This document shows, one piece after another, positions 30,869 through 42,615 of a DNA stretch of 64,000 nt (position 1 is its first letter; the number at the start of each line of letters is the position of its first letter). A model generated the notes under the pieces. The model was not told the origin of the DNA. It did no database searches and saw nothing but the letters and a program-made list of their open reading frames with translations. This DNA comes from Balanoglossus misakiensis (taxonomy: Eukaryota; Hemichordata): assembly GCA_040954595.2 (NCBI GenBank), contig CM082587.2, positions 10,788,001-10,852,000 of the forward strand, written 5' to 3'. The position numbers and the translations under genes were made by a program.

Positions 30869-31231
30869 CGTCAAAATGCACACCCAGTCGCTTTTTACAC
30901 ACTTGTGCCGCTGGCTACGCAAAGCCAAGTCCCGTCAAAACCTGTCCGATCCAATGTTTCGCGAACCGGGGTGTAAACGACGAGTCGGTCAACATCGTCG
31001 GCTGTTACGTCAAAATGCACACCCAGTCGCTTTTTACACACTTGTGCCGCTGGCTACGCAAAGCCAAGTCCCGTCAAAACCTGTCCGATCCAATGTGTCG
31101 CGAACCGGGGTGTAAACGACGAGTCGGTCTACATCGTCGGCCGTTACGTCAAAATGCACACCCAGTCGCTTTTTACACACTTGTGTCGCTGGCTACGCAA
31201 GCCAAGTCCCGTCAAAGCCTGTCCGTACCAA
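30869..31231. repeat. 139-bp tandem repeat, about 2.6 units
   Basis: Units begin CGTCAAAATGCACACCCAGT at 30869, 31008 and 31147. They are CG-rich, near-identical and begin at the exact edge of the foldback element. ORFs across it share the same peptide twice because 139 is not divisible by three and the frames differ. Confidence 0.88.
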
Positions 31232-31807
31232 GTTTTCTTTCACGAGTAATTGTAGGCTACGAGTCGGTCGCGAAAGATATGGCCTGCGACGCACGCACGC
31301 CAAGACGTCGGTCATCGGTTCGCACCATCGGCAAAAATCGTCATGTTTTCCCGAGTCGATCCCAAAACGCACTCTCCTAAACAGGCACCCACGAGTGCGT
31401 CCGACACGTCTTGCCATCGAAAAGGTCGATACCCTATGTCGTTGTGGAACCGTCTGCTATGGAAAACTATGCATCGCTGTCAAGTACGTTTTTGCGGACA
31501 CATAAAAAAACGGTCTCCCCAGGGTCGGGGGTGACCGGCGGAATTTGCCTCTAAGGATAGTGTGCTCTTTGTAGTTCAAGGCAAATAACCCTGTCGAGAC
31601 TTTCCTGTCCTAACAGATATTGCCCTCAAAACGGTAGTTCAAAGACAACCCGTTATAGCGAAGCGCACGCAAACGCCTAGAGACTCCAGCGGGTCGGCGA
31701 ATCATATCGATTCATACCGATTAGGTCATTCATCACTCGCCAACGTTCGACTTCTACCCACACCGGAAATCGGGCGCTCTGCTACGGACTCGACAGCGTT
31801 AGGGTTA
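31232..31807. other. unique CG-rich stretch, nothing recognised
   Basis: A stretch of higher CG content with ORFs of up to 74 codons on the minus strand, none with a known domain. No splice-consistent exon or repeat was identified. Confidence 0.4.
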
Positions 31808-34800
31808 AATTACAGCCACAATCGTCTGTCAACAAGATGTTCATGTAGATGTATACCAAGCAGTAAGCTTATTTAGATTGACAAATCTTAGATGAAAATA
31901 ATGAAAAAGTGGCACAACCCTTAGGGCTTTAACTAGCAGCTTTATGCCAGATGAGTTTGAGTCTAACGATGTAATGTTGACATTAAGGTTTCATTGAAAT
32001 AACTTGGGAACCTCTCTACTATTTGAAGCACCAAAGCTGTGAAAAACTTCCTTCTTTCCCTGAGTTTTTTATGAATATGTTGTAATCTGGGACAAAAATT
32101 TGTTGCCAAGTGTCTTGACCCCTTTACCAAATGTCAGGGACCGGATTTTTTTCAGCAAAATTTCAAATAACCTTGGCTGATTTTTTACCTACTTTCACAT
32201 ATTGGGTAGCATGAAACAAAGTATGGCTTCCAGAAGGGTTATAGATACAGTGTTTTGTAATAACAAGAATTAACATGAAACTATAATTTCATGGTTAATT
32301 TAGGACCGCCATAATCTATAGTAACGTCATTAAATATTTGCATATCTAATTGTAGGCTATCCAGTGGAGGGAGAAACCTAAACATGGACAACATTGGGGT
32401 CAAAATTGTTTGACAAAACTTTGGGTGACTTTGGGTAAACCTTGACCAACATTACTATATCTTGGCATCCAGAGCAGATGCAACCTTGACACTTGGAGTG
32501 ATGGAAATGCATAATGGAGTATTATGTCTCAGCTAGTCACAGTGCTTTTGCTGTGTTTTATGTCTTTTATTTAGCCACATGAGATGTTTTTTATTACACA
32601 TTGGCTGTGTTTGCCAGTACTTTTTAGCTGGTCACACTGCCTTAAGACAATGTATTCTCAAAATACCATGCAATCATTATGAAGCATATACAGCAGACAA
32701 AGTTATGGTATGACTGAACTTGCCCTTCTTTGTGACTAAAGCATGACCGGCCTGTCTAAGGTGGCCCCTACCTAGGGGCTTTACCCCCCATTGGCTCACA
32801 GTCCGAGAAATCAGCTCTGCAGGGAAGTTAACGATGTAACCCACCATTAAAGCTTGGATTTCCGCTTTTTGTATCTGATGCCTGGCTGAGGCCTTCTTAG
32901 GATCTACCCAACGCTGAGTAGGCTATCCCGTCATTGGCACACAGTCTCAGGGAGGGAGTCAAAAGTTCAGTATACCAGCAAAGCCTTTATATTGTCCATT
33001 CTTTTTAAGAGAAGGCTGGCTGCTGTAGAAAAATGTTGATCTCAAATTTATCATGTCCAAAAAAAGGCAGACTTCCAGCCCTATTGGTTAGGCTGGCATT
33101 AGGTATGTACATAATTAATGAGGCAAGACATAATATTCCATTACATAGTTCCATCACTCCAAGTGTCAAGGATGTATCTGTGCCGGATGCCAAGATATAG
33201 GAATGTAGGTCAAAGTTTACCCAAGATCACCCAAAAGTTTGTCAAAAGATTTTGACCCCGAAGTTGTCCATGTCCAGGTTACCACATCCACTAGAATAAG
33301 ATATGCACATATTTAATGAGGTTACCATAGCTCAAGGGGGTCTTTAATTAACCACCAACATTTAGTTTCACATTAATGCATGTTAATATAATACACTGTA
33401 TCTATAACCCTACTGGTAAGCCTAGAATTAGGTACATGCGAAAGTTTTTGACAAGATAGATAAGTTGTAAAATATGTACATGAACCTGACAATTGACTTA
33501 AAATAACATAAGGCAGACTTGATACTTATCGGAGATAGATACTAATAACAACAGTGATGTTAATTACACTGGGAATGTTTGTCTTATTATAGCTACATGT
33601 AAAAGACTGCTTGAGGTAATGTAATTAAAGTGACCACTTGCGATTCACCTTCAAAGTGCTATGCAAGTCTATGGTACATTGTTTTTCCGATGATTGGACA
33701 AAGGATATTCATAATGTGTAATTAAGGCTGGATAGCATTTTCAATGTAATAAGCCCTGCCTTCACTATAATCTTACGCCAAATCAACATTGTTCAGTTTA
33801 TGTTAATAACTTCACTAAGGGACACTTGTTACATCAAATTTCCCAGCAAGGGGTGTCAGATTATTGGGCAAGTGGCATGCATGACACTAGACGATACTTT
33901 TGGAAGCAAAGCGGACAGAACACGGCTGGATATAGACTAGGTAATTCTGAATGTGACCATGAACTGTACCACAGACTCTGTATTGTATGTTTCTGAAGAA
34001 TCCCATTTAACCCAGACATCAACATACTTCAACCTTGTAAGAAGTAGAACATACATGATTTACTAGTAAATATTTGCTAGGTTATTAGACACTTTGGATT
34101 ACACAAAAATAGGTGTGTACACCGCTGTGACATTGCCAAGCAGATATGACCTACCAGGTAACCTAATACAATTTCACAGGAATCGGAGTATTTTCAGTGA
34201 AAACAACATTTCTTCAACAATGACAAAAACTGCCTCAACCACAAAAATTCAGATATCAACAAATCCAACAATATCTCACTTCAATCACCACAAGGAACAT
34301 GCCTACCAAAATTGAAAGCAATCTGACATGCGGTTTCAAAGAATAAAAATTGCAAAAATTGCCTCAAGACCACAAATATGCAAATTTCACCAAAATGATA
34401 TACAACATTACTTGGGTTACCTCATGGAACAAGCAAACCAAAATTTAAATGCAACCTGACCTGACATGGAGTTTCAGAGAAAATGATTTTTGACCAAAAA
34501 TGACAAAATTATATTTCCCAAAAATTACAAATTTTGCCACAATTTAAACAATACTAACAAAGATTACCTATAGGAAATAGCATACTAAATTCTAGATACA
34601 ATTCACGATATTAGCTGAAAGTATATCAGGCGTGACATAAGCTACATGCATACAAATGTTCAAAGCAATCTGACCAGTTGTTGAGTTTCTGAGTTTTGAT
34701 CAATTTCACATTGCTCCAGGTAATTAGCATATTTCATTTGAACAGGCGTGCCTGCATCTAAAAACCCAATATCAAGACTTACCACACAGACTCTGTATTG

Positions 34801-36915
34801 TATGTTTCTGGAGTAATCAAATAAAACCAATCATGAAAATACTTCAACCTTCTTAATATGAACAAAATCCTATTTTCAGGCTGGCCTGCATCTACACACC
34901 AAATATCAAGGGGATACGCGAAGGGGTTTTCAAGTTTTTGATGTGGACAGACATACATACATCCATACATACTACATACACACATACAGAGCCAACTGAC
35001 TGGTCAGAAGGCATGAGCAAAAATGCAGGAAATCAATGTTGTGACACTGGTAGTAGGCCTTAATGTATACAATATCAAGACAGTTTATTTAACATGAAGT
35101 TTGATATGTTCATAATCATTCAGAGCTAAGCATATTTTGAAATTGTAAAATTAATATCAATCACATGAAAACTGACAGCATGCTTTCATTTGGAAATTTA
35201 GGTATTGTAATTAACACTAACAGTCATGAAACTATTGAATCGTCAATAAAATCATACAGTAGAAATTAATGGGTTTTCTATTTATATGCGATGTGAAAAT
35301 GCAACTTGTGGTCCTTTGGCCAGTAAGAGGCATCAGATAATATTGTAAGACCCAGTTGCCCAATTGATTAGACCTACATGTATGCGCTGTGTGAAGCGCA
35401 AGTTATGGCAACTGAATTCACAGGACACTGAAGAAAGTGGAATCACTCAAGGTACATATGTATACATGTAGGCTAACAATCACAACACAGAGAATAGTTC
35501 TCCATATTCATTTTTAATACGATAAGATTCACTGAATTGGCGCATCCATGGGCAGGCAAGGTTAGTTCCAACTCAGTTTGCAAATCAGGCCCATGTATCT
35601 TGTTCCCTGAGACTGTCTGCTTCTAATAATAGCTGTAAGAACATAATCGTTGACCGAACTGTTGGTTCAATTTTGCAACATTTTATGATTTCAAGCTGTG
35701 CAATATTTGCAACTCAGTTTCAACTTTGGTTGGAGGGATGATGATGAAGCAATTTCACTGACAAAATAGCACTACTAACTGACGTCAATATTTGTTCAAA
35801 GTTAAATGCATTGCCATCAGAAAAATGTATACGAAAAGTTTTGTATGTGAATAATAACACTTTTTCGCATAACTGCAAACCCTGTCACAGTTGTGAAATT
35901 CTAAGAAAATTCATTCATTAGGTAGAATTCGTGCTTTATGAATTCTTAAACAAACTTAGTCATGAAACCTAAATGGTTACCTTACACATGTGGAGGCTCG
36001 ACTTCTGTGATATGATAGTCTTCAATTAATGTGTATGTGATTCCATACAAATCCATATGATTACCTGAACGTACAAAATAAATTTAAAATAAATACATAA
36101 ATTAAAAATAAATAAGTATCTCATACATATGCATAAGTGCTTGTGAGAAATATATCATATATCTAAATAAACCTGTCATTTATTGACCTCATTTTCCCAG
36201 TAAACCAAAGGACTAAATTGCACTTTAATATTACAGCTTCATTTCAATGCAACAGGTACACTACATCATAAGGGAACAAATATGCCAGCTCAACATTTAT
36301 ATAAACAGTGTCAAAATATAAGTGGCTACAAAAGCTTGTGTCCCTTCAATCCATCCTCCCACTCAGGTCAAACGTGTTACATATTAAAATTGCAATGTGC
36401 ATACAATACAATTAGTCTTTTGTAAATTCAGACTGAGAAAATATGACTGATAAACATTATCTGGCACATGTTGGTGAATGGCTGGCGTTGATGTTGTGGG
36501 TTGAAATCCGAACTATGATTATCGCGGGTACAAATCACATTTATTTTCTCAGAGACAACACGTTTGCAACTTCGGGACAGAAAGGTGAAAACGAACGTCA
36601 TTAGTTCTTGGGAAAAAACTCTGAAATCAATTTCGGTGAGGTCAAATGTGTTCCAAAGGCAAACCGTTTCTGGTAAACAAATCAATGGCAAATAGTTACT
36701 TCGGCGACTTACCAATCAATCAACATGGCTGCCAAATCGTTGGATATCCCGGTTTCATCTCGCGATCATTCTATCTTCCGATATGGCGTTGCTTGGTTAA
36801 ATTCGTCTCTTCTTTGCCGACATAGTCGGGCGACAGCGGTCCAGAAGCATATACAGCGACGCCATCAACGTTTACAATGTGAAGTATCAACTGCGCATGT
36901 TCAATGGTTGTTGCT
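31808..36915 (-). repeat. left arm of a giant inverted repeat
   Basis: Collinear and inverted with about 45350-51100. Two sampled stretches (36600-36900 against 45360-45660, and 32750-33100 against 49870-50250) are about 95% or more identical by eye; others are nearer 80-85%. The inner end is CG-rich and contains a 23-codon ORF shared with the other arm. The outer end stops at 31808. It contains the empty TTAA site at 35060-35063 and an internal palindrome at about 32235-33432. Confidence 0.8.
32235..33432. repeat. palindromic sub-element inside the left arm
   Basis: Flanks of about 280-300 bp (32235-32515 and 33118-33432) are inverted copies sharing GCATATCTAATT, CATGGACAAC and CACTTGGAGTGATGGAA. 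They frame a core of about 600 bp (32516-33117) with CATTGGCTCACAGTC and CATTGGCACACAGTC as a direct repeat. The same arrangement occurs at about 49548-50757 in the other arm. Confidence 0.65.
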
Positions 36916-37377
36916 TGGAAAGTGGGCAGAGCCTGCAAGATCCAGGGTTCGCTTGACCGGCCAAACACGGTTATTCTCCCTGGACCAAATCATTTAAGCG
37001 TCAGGCGTAATACATCACATAATTGACTGGAAAACTAAACAGTCTTCCACCTATATATCAACACAGTTTATTAAACCAGCACCCGCGCAAATATTTACAA
37101 GTATATGATTAAAATTGATCAAATCATTAATCGCACGGTTACAGCTGTCATAGTTTCTAATAATATTATTCACTGGTAGCGCTGACATACCATGTTGAAA
37201 CTTGTCGCGGAAAACAAGATAATTGATCTTACGGTGTCATTTGTTTTTAAAAAGTGCTTAATAACTATTGATCCCATTGATATATTTTTCCATATTTATA
37301 TATTTTTCGCAAATTTTGACTGCTTGGGCTACTAATAGCATGGTGATCACAATGGATTTACCACCTCCCAGCTGCGT

Positions 37378-37385
37378 TATAAAAG
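37378..37385 (+). promoter_or_regulatory. TATA box of the candidate secreted-protein gene
   Basis: TATAAAAG lies 59 bp before the ATG at 37437, giving room for a start site near 37408 and a 5' leader of about 30 nt. The flanks GCGT and AATGCC are GC-leaning. Confidence 0.55.
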
Positions 37386-37436
37386 AATGCCTATTCTGTG
37401 GACACTAGCCTCATCGAAGACCGAACGTGTTCATCG

Positions 37437-38988
37437 ATGTTTCCATTCATGACGAACTCCAGTGCAGGCTTCGCAGTCATTCTGGCTTTCACGCTGTGGG
37501 CGCCTCTGGTGACAGCAATTCCCAACAAGTTGCGGGTAAGTAATCACACAACCTATATGAGTGAAAGTTTCTTGTCATTTTCGCAACGTCAAGGTTGATA
37601 TTCTCTTCTTGGATCGAAAATGTGTGACACAACAAATGAATCTACGTGGCAGGGTCGGCTGTGTCTTTTGCTTCGAGGCATAGTCGTCAGACACACATCC
37701 CTAACACGCGAAGCCAGCTTATCCTTTGATCAAATGGCAGCGCTATTCTAAATATTTTACAGGACGTAAAGGACAAACACGTGCCGCTGGAAGAGGCCAA
37801 CACTCAGCAGAGACGGCAAGATGTTAACGGAGGTGAGCCCCAACAATAAATTAATATTGTTCCTTTTATTTAGAAAACGCCGCATAATTAGCCAACCAAT
37901 CATGGTTATGAGAAACCTCCAAAATACAATGTATCGATATTTACTGCATCTTTTCATACTTCGCCCGCGCTTTAAAAACCCTATAGCTGCTAAAATTGGC
38001 ATATTTTTTTCCAGAGTAAAATACTTCATATGTATATTCCCTATTCCCTAAAATCTTCACCCGTGACCATTAAGTAAAGGATAATGTACGAGTGGAGTGC
38101 AATCGTTCAGATATTGAACGACACGAGGGCCGCAGGCCCGAGTGTCGTTCAATATCTAAACGATTGCACGACACGAGTACATTATCCGGCTTACAATACG
38201 TCGCAACATCTGTGATCTTGATATATGCTAAACAACTTCTCAACCACATCAACCAATCACAAGCGTCGCAAAATACACCTGGTGTATGACTCATTTCGAT
38301 TGGATACTTGTCAACCAGGGCATTTGTCACGTGGTCATTGAGGTGCCACGTTTCCATCATCATTCGGAACTCAACCTTCGACAGACAAACACCATGGCCG
38401 AAAGTAGCGACGAGCACGAGCTTTTCATTACCCATGGAGCACGTTCCGACACCCAAGCGAAAGCGAAGGGCGTAGCTTTTACGATATGGACTGGATTTTC
38501 CAAGATTTTGGTAGCTTCATTGAAGAGAATGTACATAAACCATCGGTCATGGAAAGTGTCCTGCAGAAAATCAAGGGTGCCTTTCTCCTGGCCTGCAGCC
38601 GCCATTGCGCACATCCTCAGTCTGTAAGTACCATTTTTCTGTCATTTTCCTCGGAACTTGTAAATTTGTAGTTTTATATTGATCAGGAATGTTCGATTGT
38701 ACGTCAGCGTAGGCACTTCAGGGAAGTTTTGGTACGTCGAAAAAAATCAAGCTTTCAGGTGAATCCGTGTGTGAGGTAGAAACGAACCCCCAACCAAAGG
38801 TTGAGCCCTGCAGCGCAGAGATCACGACAAAGAAAGATGGACGAGCCAAGTGTGTGCACCTGGAAGCAGTTCTTCCCGCCGGAGGCAGCACCTCCTGTCA
38901 AAGCTATCTTGTTTGTTGTAGTGAATCTTATTATGCCAGGTGCAGTGCAATATCCAGATATTGCACTGGTACCAGTGCATTATCATAG
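37437..38988 (+). CDS. candidate small secreted cysteine-rich protein (three exons, ~132 aa)
   Basis: Exons 37437-37535 (33 codons), 37763-37832 (70 nt) and 38759-38988 join through GTAAGT and GTGAGC donors and CAG acceptors in compatible phases (0, 1). The first exon encodes a signal peptide: MFPFMTNSSAG, then hydrophobic FAVILAFTLWAPLV and a TA|IP cleavage region. Exon 2 is polar with a dibasic site (NTQQRRQDVNG), as in processed prohormones. Exon 3 adds eight cysteines, spaced C-x12-C-x13-C-x14-C-x5-CC-x7-C-x6-C, and ends TGTSALS. A TATA box precedes it. It could be a peptide hormone, growth factor or defence peptide; no family was recognised. The last about 15 codons overlap a small palindrome, so the true end may differ. 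Confidence 0.5.
38079..38188. repeat. 110-bp near-perfect hairpin
   Basis: Arms GGATAATGTACGAGT... (38079-38131) and ...GTACATTATCC (38135-38188) are complements with few mismatches and a 3-nt loop around GGGCCGCAGGCCC. It lies in intron 2 of the candidate secreted gene and resembles the hairpins at 9598 and 46914. Confidence 0.75.
38394..38619 (+). CDS. candidate first exon, frame uncertain
   Basis: An ATG in a strong context (ACACCATGG) opens MAESSDEHELFITHGARSD. A donor CAGTCT|GTAAGT is at 38619/38620. A second frame over the same DNA (from about 38440) reads SFYDMDWIFQDFGSFIEEN and looks more protein-like. One base change near 38470 would join the two. No domain was recognised, so this may be a decayed exon. 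Confidence 0.3.
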
Positions 38989-39029
38989 ATAATGTCCCAA
39001 GAGAACAAAGAGTCTGGTCACATGTAGTG

Positions 39030-39335
39030 TTGTAAGCCATATTACTTGCATTTGCATTGGTTTGTCATCACTTGGCGTCGCATTTCACGATAGCTGCTTA
39101 GCTGCTATTGTTTGTATGAAGGCTGATTAAATCGGTGAGGCACCGTTTTAATACATAGCATGTTCCAATTGCAACATGCAGTCACAATCGGGCATCGATA
39201 AGATGTTTATGTATACCAATCAGTAAGCTTATTTTGATGAACCAATTTAAGTTGGAAAATAAAATCATGAAAATAATGCAAAAAGTGGCAGCTTTGGAGG
39301 CTTTAAACTACAGTTCTCCCAAATTGTCTTGACTA
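39030..39335 (+). repeat. fragment of the giant-repeat outer end
   Basis: The stretch GGCTGATTAAA-GGTG, AATTGCAACATGCAGTCACA and ATACCAATCAGTAAGCTTAT matches both the left arm start (31808-31930) and, inverted, the right arm end (51050-51240). It is an isolated third copy, ending at the pentraxin exon. Confidence 0.65.
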
Positions 39336-39487
39336 AATGACATACATGTGGTCAAAAGTTCTGACTGCAGAAGAGGTTGCAGCTGTGGCGGGGGACTGTT
39401 CAATTGGAGGAAATATATTTACATGGAATACAGACAATATTGAAATGGCAGCAGAAATAGTTCCTACTGAAAAGAATGCTATCTGCA

Positions 39488-40593
39488 GTGAGTATCACGA
39501 CTTTAAAATGAAAGATTTTGCAAATTTAAAAAAAATATTGAGTGTTTTGACATGCGTCAGTGGTCAGTAACACACAAGCTGCATGATAAGAGGGTCACGA
39601 GAAATTTTAAGCCGCAATGTATAATGGATTAACTCCATGACCTATGCGACCTACGAACTGTGACGTACAGAATTTATTTCTACGTGTAATGCGGTCTGCG
39701 GCAGTGAGCCACAGACCGCATTGCGAGAGCAGTGAGAATTCACCACAATGCAAACTTTCTGAACGTAGGTTGATCTTCGAATGAAACATTACCTTGTCAC
39801 CAGTTTTCCACATGGCTACACTGTAAAATTGGGTGACGTGTTCGTTCACAAGTGGAATAATTGTGAGTAGTAAAGCACGCGAAGTTAAGCAACGAGCACG
39901 TTTTGAAATGCGCGCAGATGATCCCAGTTTAGCAAATTCAGGCCATTGCGTGCATGCAAAAAAAATAATACTGTACCGGGGGTGAGCCTACTTTCTTTCC
40001 ATACAGATACACGTATATGTTGGTTAAGGTATGTGACAAACAGTTTTCATGTAACAGCCAGTGATGCTGACCATAAAACCAGCGCAGCTGATGCTTTCAT
40101 CTACAATTTGCAACATGGACGTTTGTGTCTCTGCATGTGTCGTGCATGTTACTGCTGAACAAAAAAGATATGCGGGCACCACAGGCTGGCGAAAGCGGTG
40201 CTCACGTGCTCTGCAAGCTGATGTTGTCACTAAATTGGCTAAGTATTGTACACATGGAGGAGTTTCTTGAGCTGTCTGTTGTATAAATGTCGGTTGTGAG
40301 TACATTATTTTTTTTTTTTTAATAATTTTCAAAGCCCCTATGATTGAAGCATATTATTACGACTCATCCGTTCATCATTCATTCATTCATTCATTCATTC
40401 ATTCATTCATTCATTCATTCATTCATTCATTCATTCATTCATTCATTCATTCATTCAGTCAGTCAGTCAGTCAGTCAGTCAGTCAGTCAGTCAGTCAGAC
40501 AGTCAGTCAGTCACTGTACCAATTGAAGACGCCCTTGTATAGGAGAATTTAGCTATGTACTGACTGTCTTTTCATTTTTTCTTCATCCTATAG
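39488..40593. other. pentraxin intron with simple repeats
   Basis: Holds a small hairpin (AATGCGGTCTG and CAGACCGCATT, 39688-39722), a T10 run near 40310, and the CATT/CAGT repeats (40371-40513). A short Cys-rich ORF ending LCLCMCRACYC (about 40047-40158) is preceded by an acceptor-like AACAG, but nothing else supports it. Confidence 0.45.
40371..40513. repeat. compound tetranucleotide repeat (CATT)n(CAGT)n
   Basis: About 21 units of CATT switch to about 15 units of CAGT at 40456. The single-base switch within the unit shows a mutated unit that expanded in turn. Confidence 0.95.
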
Positions 40594-40639
40594 AATCTAC
40601 CGACCTGGTCGCTATCAATAACAATTCAACTCCTTAAAC

Positions 40640-42460
40640 ATCCTGTGTGTGTGAAGTCTATGAACACTGGCCATGCATTTCAATTCAAGGACAAAATGAA
40701 TGCGCAATATTTCGTTTTATCGAGAGTAATGTGCAGTGATTAAATTTGCTAGGGCTCTCTTAGCAGATTTGGAGTTAGTCATTTTGGTAGAAACTTTTCG
40801 AGATGGGAAATCTTTGGTCATCTAACCAAGTTATTTGTATTTTTGTTATATAAGACAGAGTCATTTCTATATCATAGATGCAAGTTTAATTTATAACATG
40901 AATTTGAATAAAATATTTTTTTTAAAATATCACCACATGAATTTGAATAAAATATTTTTTTTAAATATCACCAGATTGAAATCTTTGGAAGTTTGCACTT
41001 AGAGGGATGGCATGGCAGTTTTCCACTGTTCATATTACAAAGAATTTGGCATCACGTGTAGATTTCATGAGTGTTCGAGTTTTGCTCTTCTCAGCCTCGT
41101 ACCCACAATCCTCTGATACTTACACTTACGTCAGTTCTATAGCCGCTGACCCACTAGATTCTCCTTATGAATTGCCCAAATTATTTTTTGGTGTAGTTTT
41201 GATAGTTGGTGCACGGAAACTTTTGATCGATTCACGAAATTCAAAATATGTTACATCACAAACCTCATAAAATGGAGGCTAGAGTAGCCTGTTTGTTTTC
41301 AAGTAATTTTACAATTACCTCAATTACCTTTTTTCGAGGGAGGGGGTTAAGAAAACATACAGATTGAAATAACAAGGAAGTGGTATATCAAACCGAAACC
41401 TTATCTCAATCGTGATTCTAGAGTGTTTCCATGTCATGTGACATCCACAAAAATGTGGTATTATCTTGAAAAGAGTCCCGATTTCCCAAACTGGTTTTGC
41501 GAATGTACTTCACTTCGGAGCAATGCATGAGTACATTCGTAGAAAGATATTGCTCCACTATTTACTGACACTCCTCTTGTACTGCAAATATTACTGCATT
41601 CTGTCAGGGCAAGACAAAAGACACAGCAGAACTGCCAGAATTAAAACAGACAACTGGCAATTTCAATAAAACATGTAATAACAAATATATGTAACATTGA
41701 ATGAGGTGTCCATACAGCTTGGTCATTTAAAGACCTCCAGTCATTGTGACAATGCATAAATATTTATGTACACCATGTTAAAAATTAGTTCAGGCATACC
41801 TTATACATGTATGTTTTTGACTGACCATATCCTCAGCACGCCATTTTTTTCAAAAAGACTATCATTATTCTCTGCCAGGCAGAGAGTTGCCGCTTTCTTG
41901 TTAACAATAATATACTATTATAACATTGCATAGATTCCAGTTTGTTTCTGTCCATATCTCACAAACTGTGGTGTGCATACTGTTGAAATGACCTCAAGAA
42001 GAAAATGCCAAATGGAAAAATATTTGACATACTAACCTGTATGATAATGTTATACGGTACATTATATTTAACGGTTCCAATCCAATGTTGAGAACTAAGA
42101 AAACAATTTGAGCAGAATTCATTTAAAATTAATTGCAGTTCCGTTTCACCGCATTTCATAGGATGCTGGCTAAAATTCATAGTATGGTGGATTACCTGTT
42201 ATGCATTTCTTTCCCTATTTCGTCTGGCAGATTTGAGTTTGACAAGCTGTCATTTTCCTTTCAGCTCCGCAAAATTGATGGATTTACTTTGACAGCACAC
42301 AGACTGTCCATTTGTCATCGGAGATACAAGCAGCATCAGGTGCTGAACAGCTTGCAGCAGTGTAGGAAAAGAGTACACCACACTAACTTGCAAGAGTGCT
42401 TTGGCCCTTTCTTCACACTGTCCGAAACTTGTTGTGTTACATCATTGCTTAAAGGCGGAA
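40640..42460. other. no supported gene
   Basis: AT-rich sequence with a 36-bp tandem duplication at 40898-40973 (ATGAATTTGAATAAAATATT). ORFs of 67-112 codons have no recognised domain. Nothing else was seen. Confidence 0.4.
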
Positions 42461-42466
42461 CTCCCG

Positions 42467-42474
42467 TATAAAAG
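42467..42474 (+). promoter_or_regulatory. candidate TATA box
   Basis: TATAAAAG in a CG-rich context (CTCCCGTATAAAAGCGCGAG), followed 27 bp later by an ATG (42501) opening a 30-codon ORF MVGDSNSLTTERTLS. No family was recognised. It may be a promoter without an identified gene. Confidence 0.35.
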
Positions 42475-42615
42475 CGCGAGAGCACGCGAGAGTTGGCATA
42501 ATGGTGGGAGATTCAAACTCACTAACAACAGAACGGACGTTGTCCATAAAAGACAGTAAATTTAGGTCTACCGATGATTTTTTTTGTCTCTAAATTCAGA
42601 AAGGAGTGCATGAGT

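Larger units (their letters stand above)
39337..40637 (+). pseudogene. pentraxin domain, C-terminal exons (truncated copy)
   Basis: Exon 39337 (or 39371)-39487 reads MWSKVLTAEEVAAVAGDC then SIGGNIFTWNTDNIEM, the typical end of a pentraxin domain (x-M-W-x-x-V-L-T-x-E-E, C, G-N-x-x-x-W). It leaves by GTGAGT in phase 1 and joins a last exon at 40594-40637 (acceptor CCTATAG), giving AICKSTDLVAINNNSTP and a stop. Upstream, an in-frame TAA touches MTYMWS. A CAA-to-TAA change would explain it: LDQMTYMW fits the family. No upstream pentraxin exons are visible, and a repeat fragment ends at this point. It is therefore probably a broken copy, although a gene with a distant upstream exon is possible. 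Confidence 0.6.

Noticed and set aside
36725-36997. 90-codon ORF MAAKSLDIPVSSRDHS
   Set aside because: It lies in the repeat arm, and the homologous stretch of the other arm breaks this frame by substitutions and indels.
38767-38988. Cystine-knot (PDGF/VEGF) or insulin-like assignment for the eight-cysteine exon
   Set aside because: The cysteine spacing does not match C-x-G-x-C or the insulin CC-x3-C-x8-C pattern, so no family name was given.
40340-40552. HSFIHSFI / SQSVSQSV repeat ORF
   Set aside because: Translation of the CATT/CAGT repeat.
42133-42471. 112-codon ORF upstream of the TATA-like box
   Set aside because: No recognised domain and no supporting signal; kept only as background.
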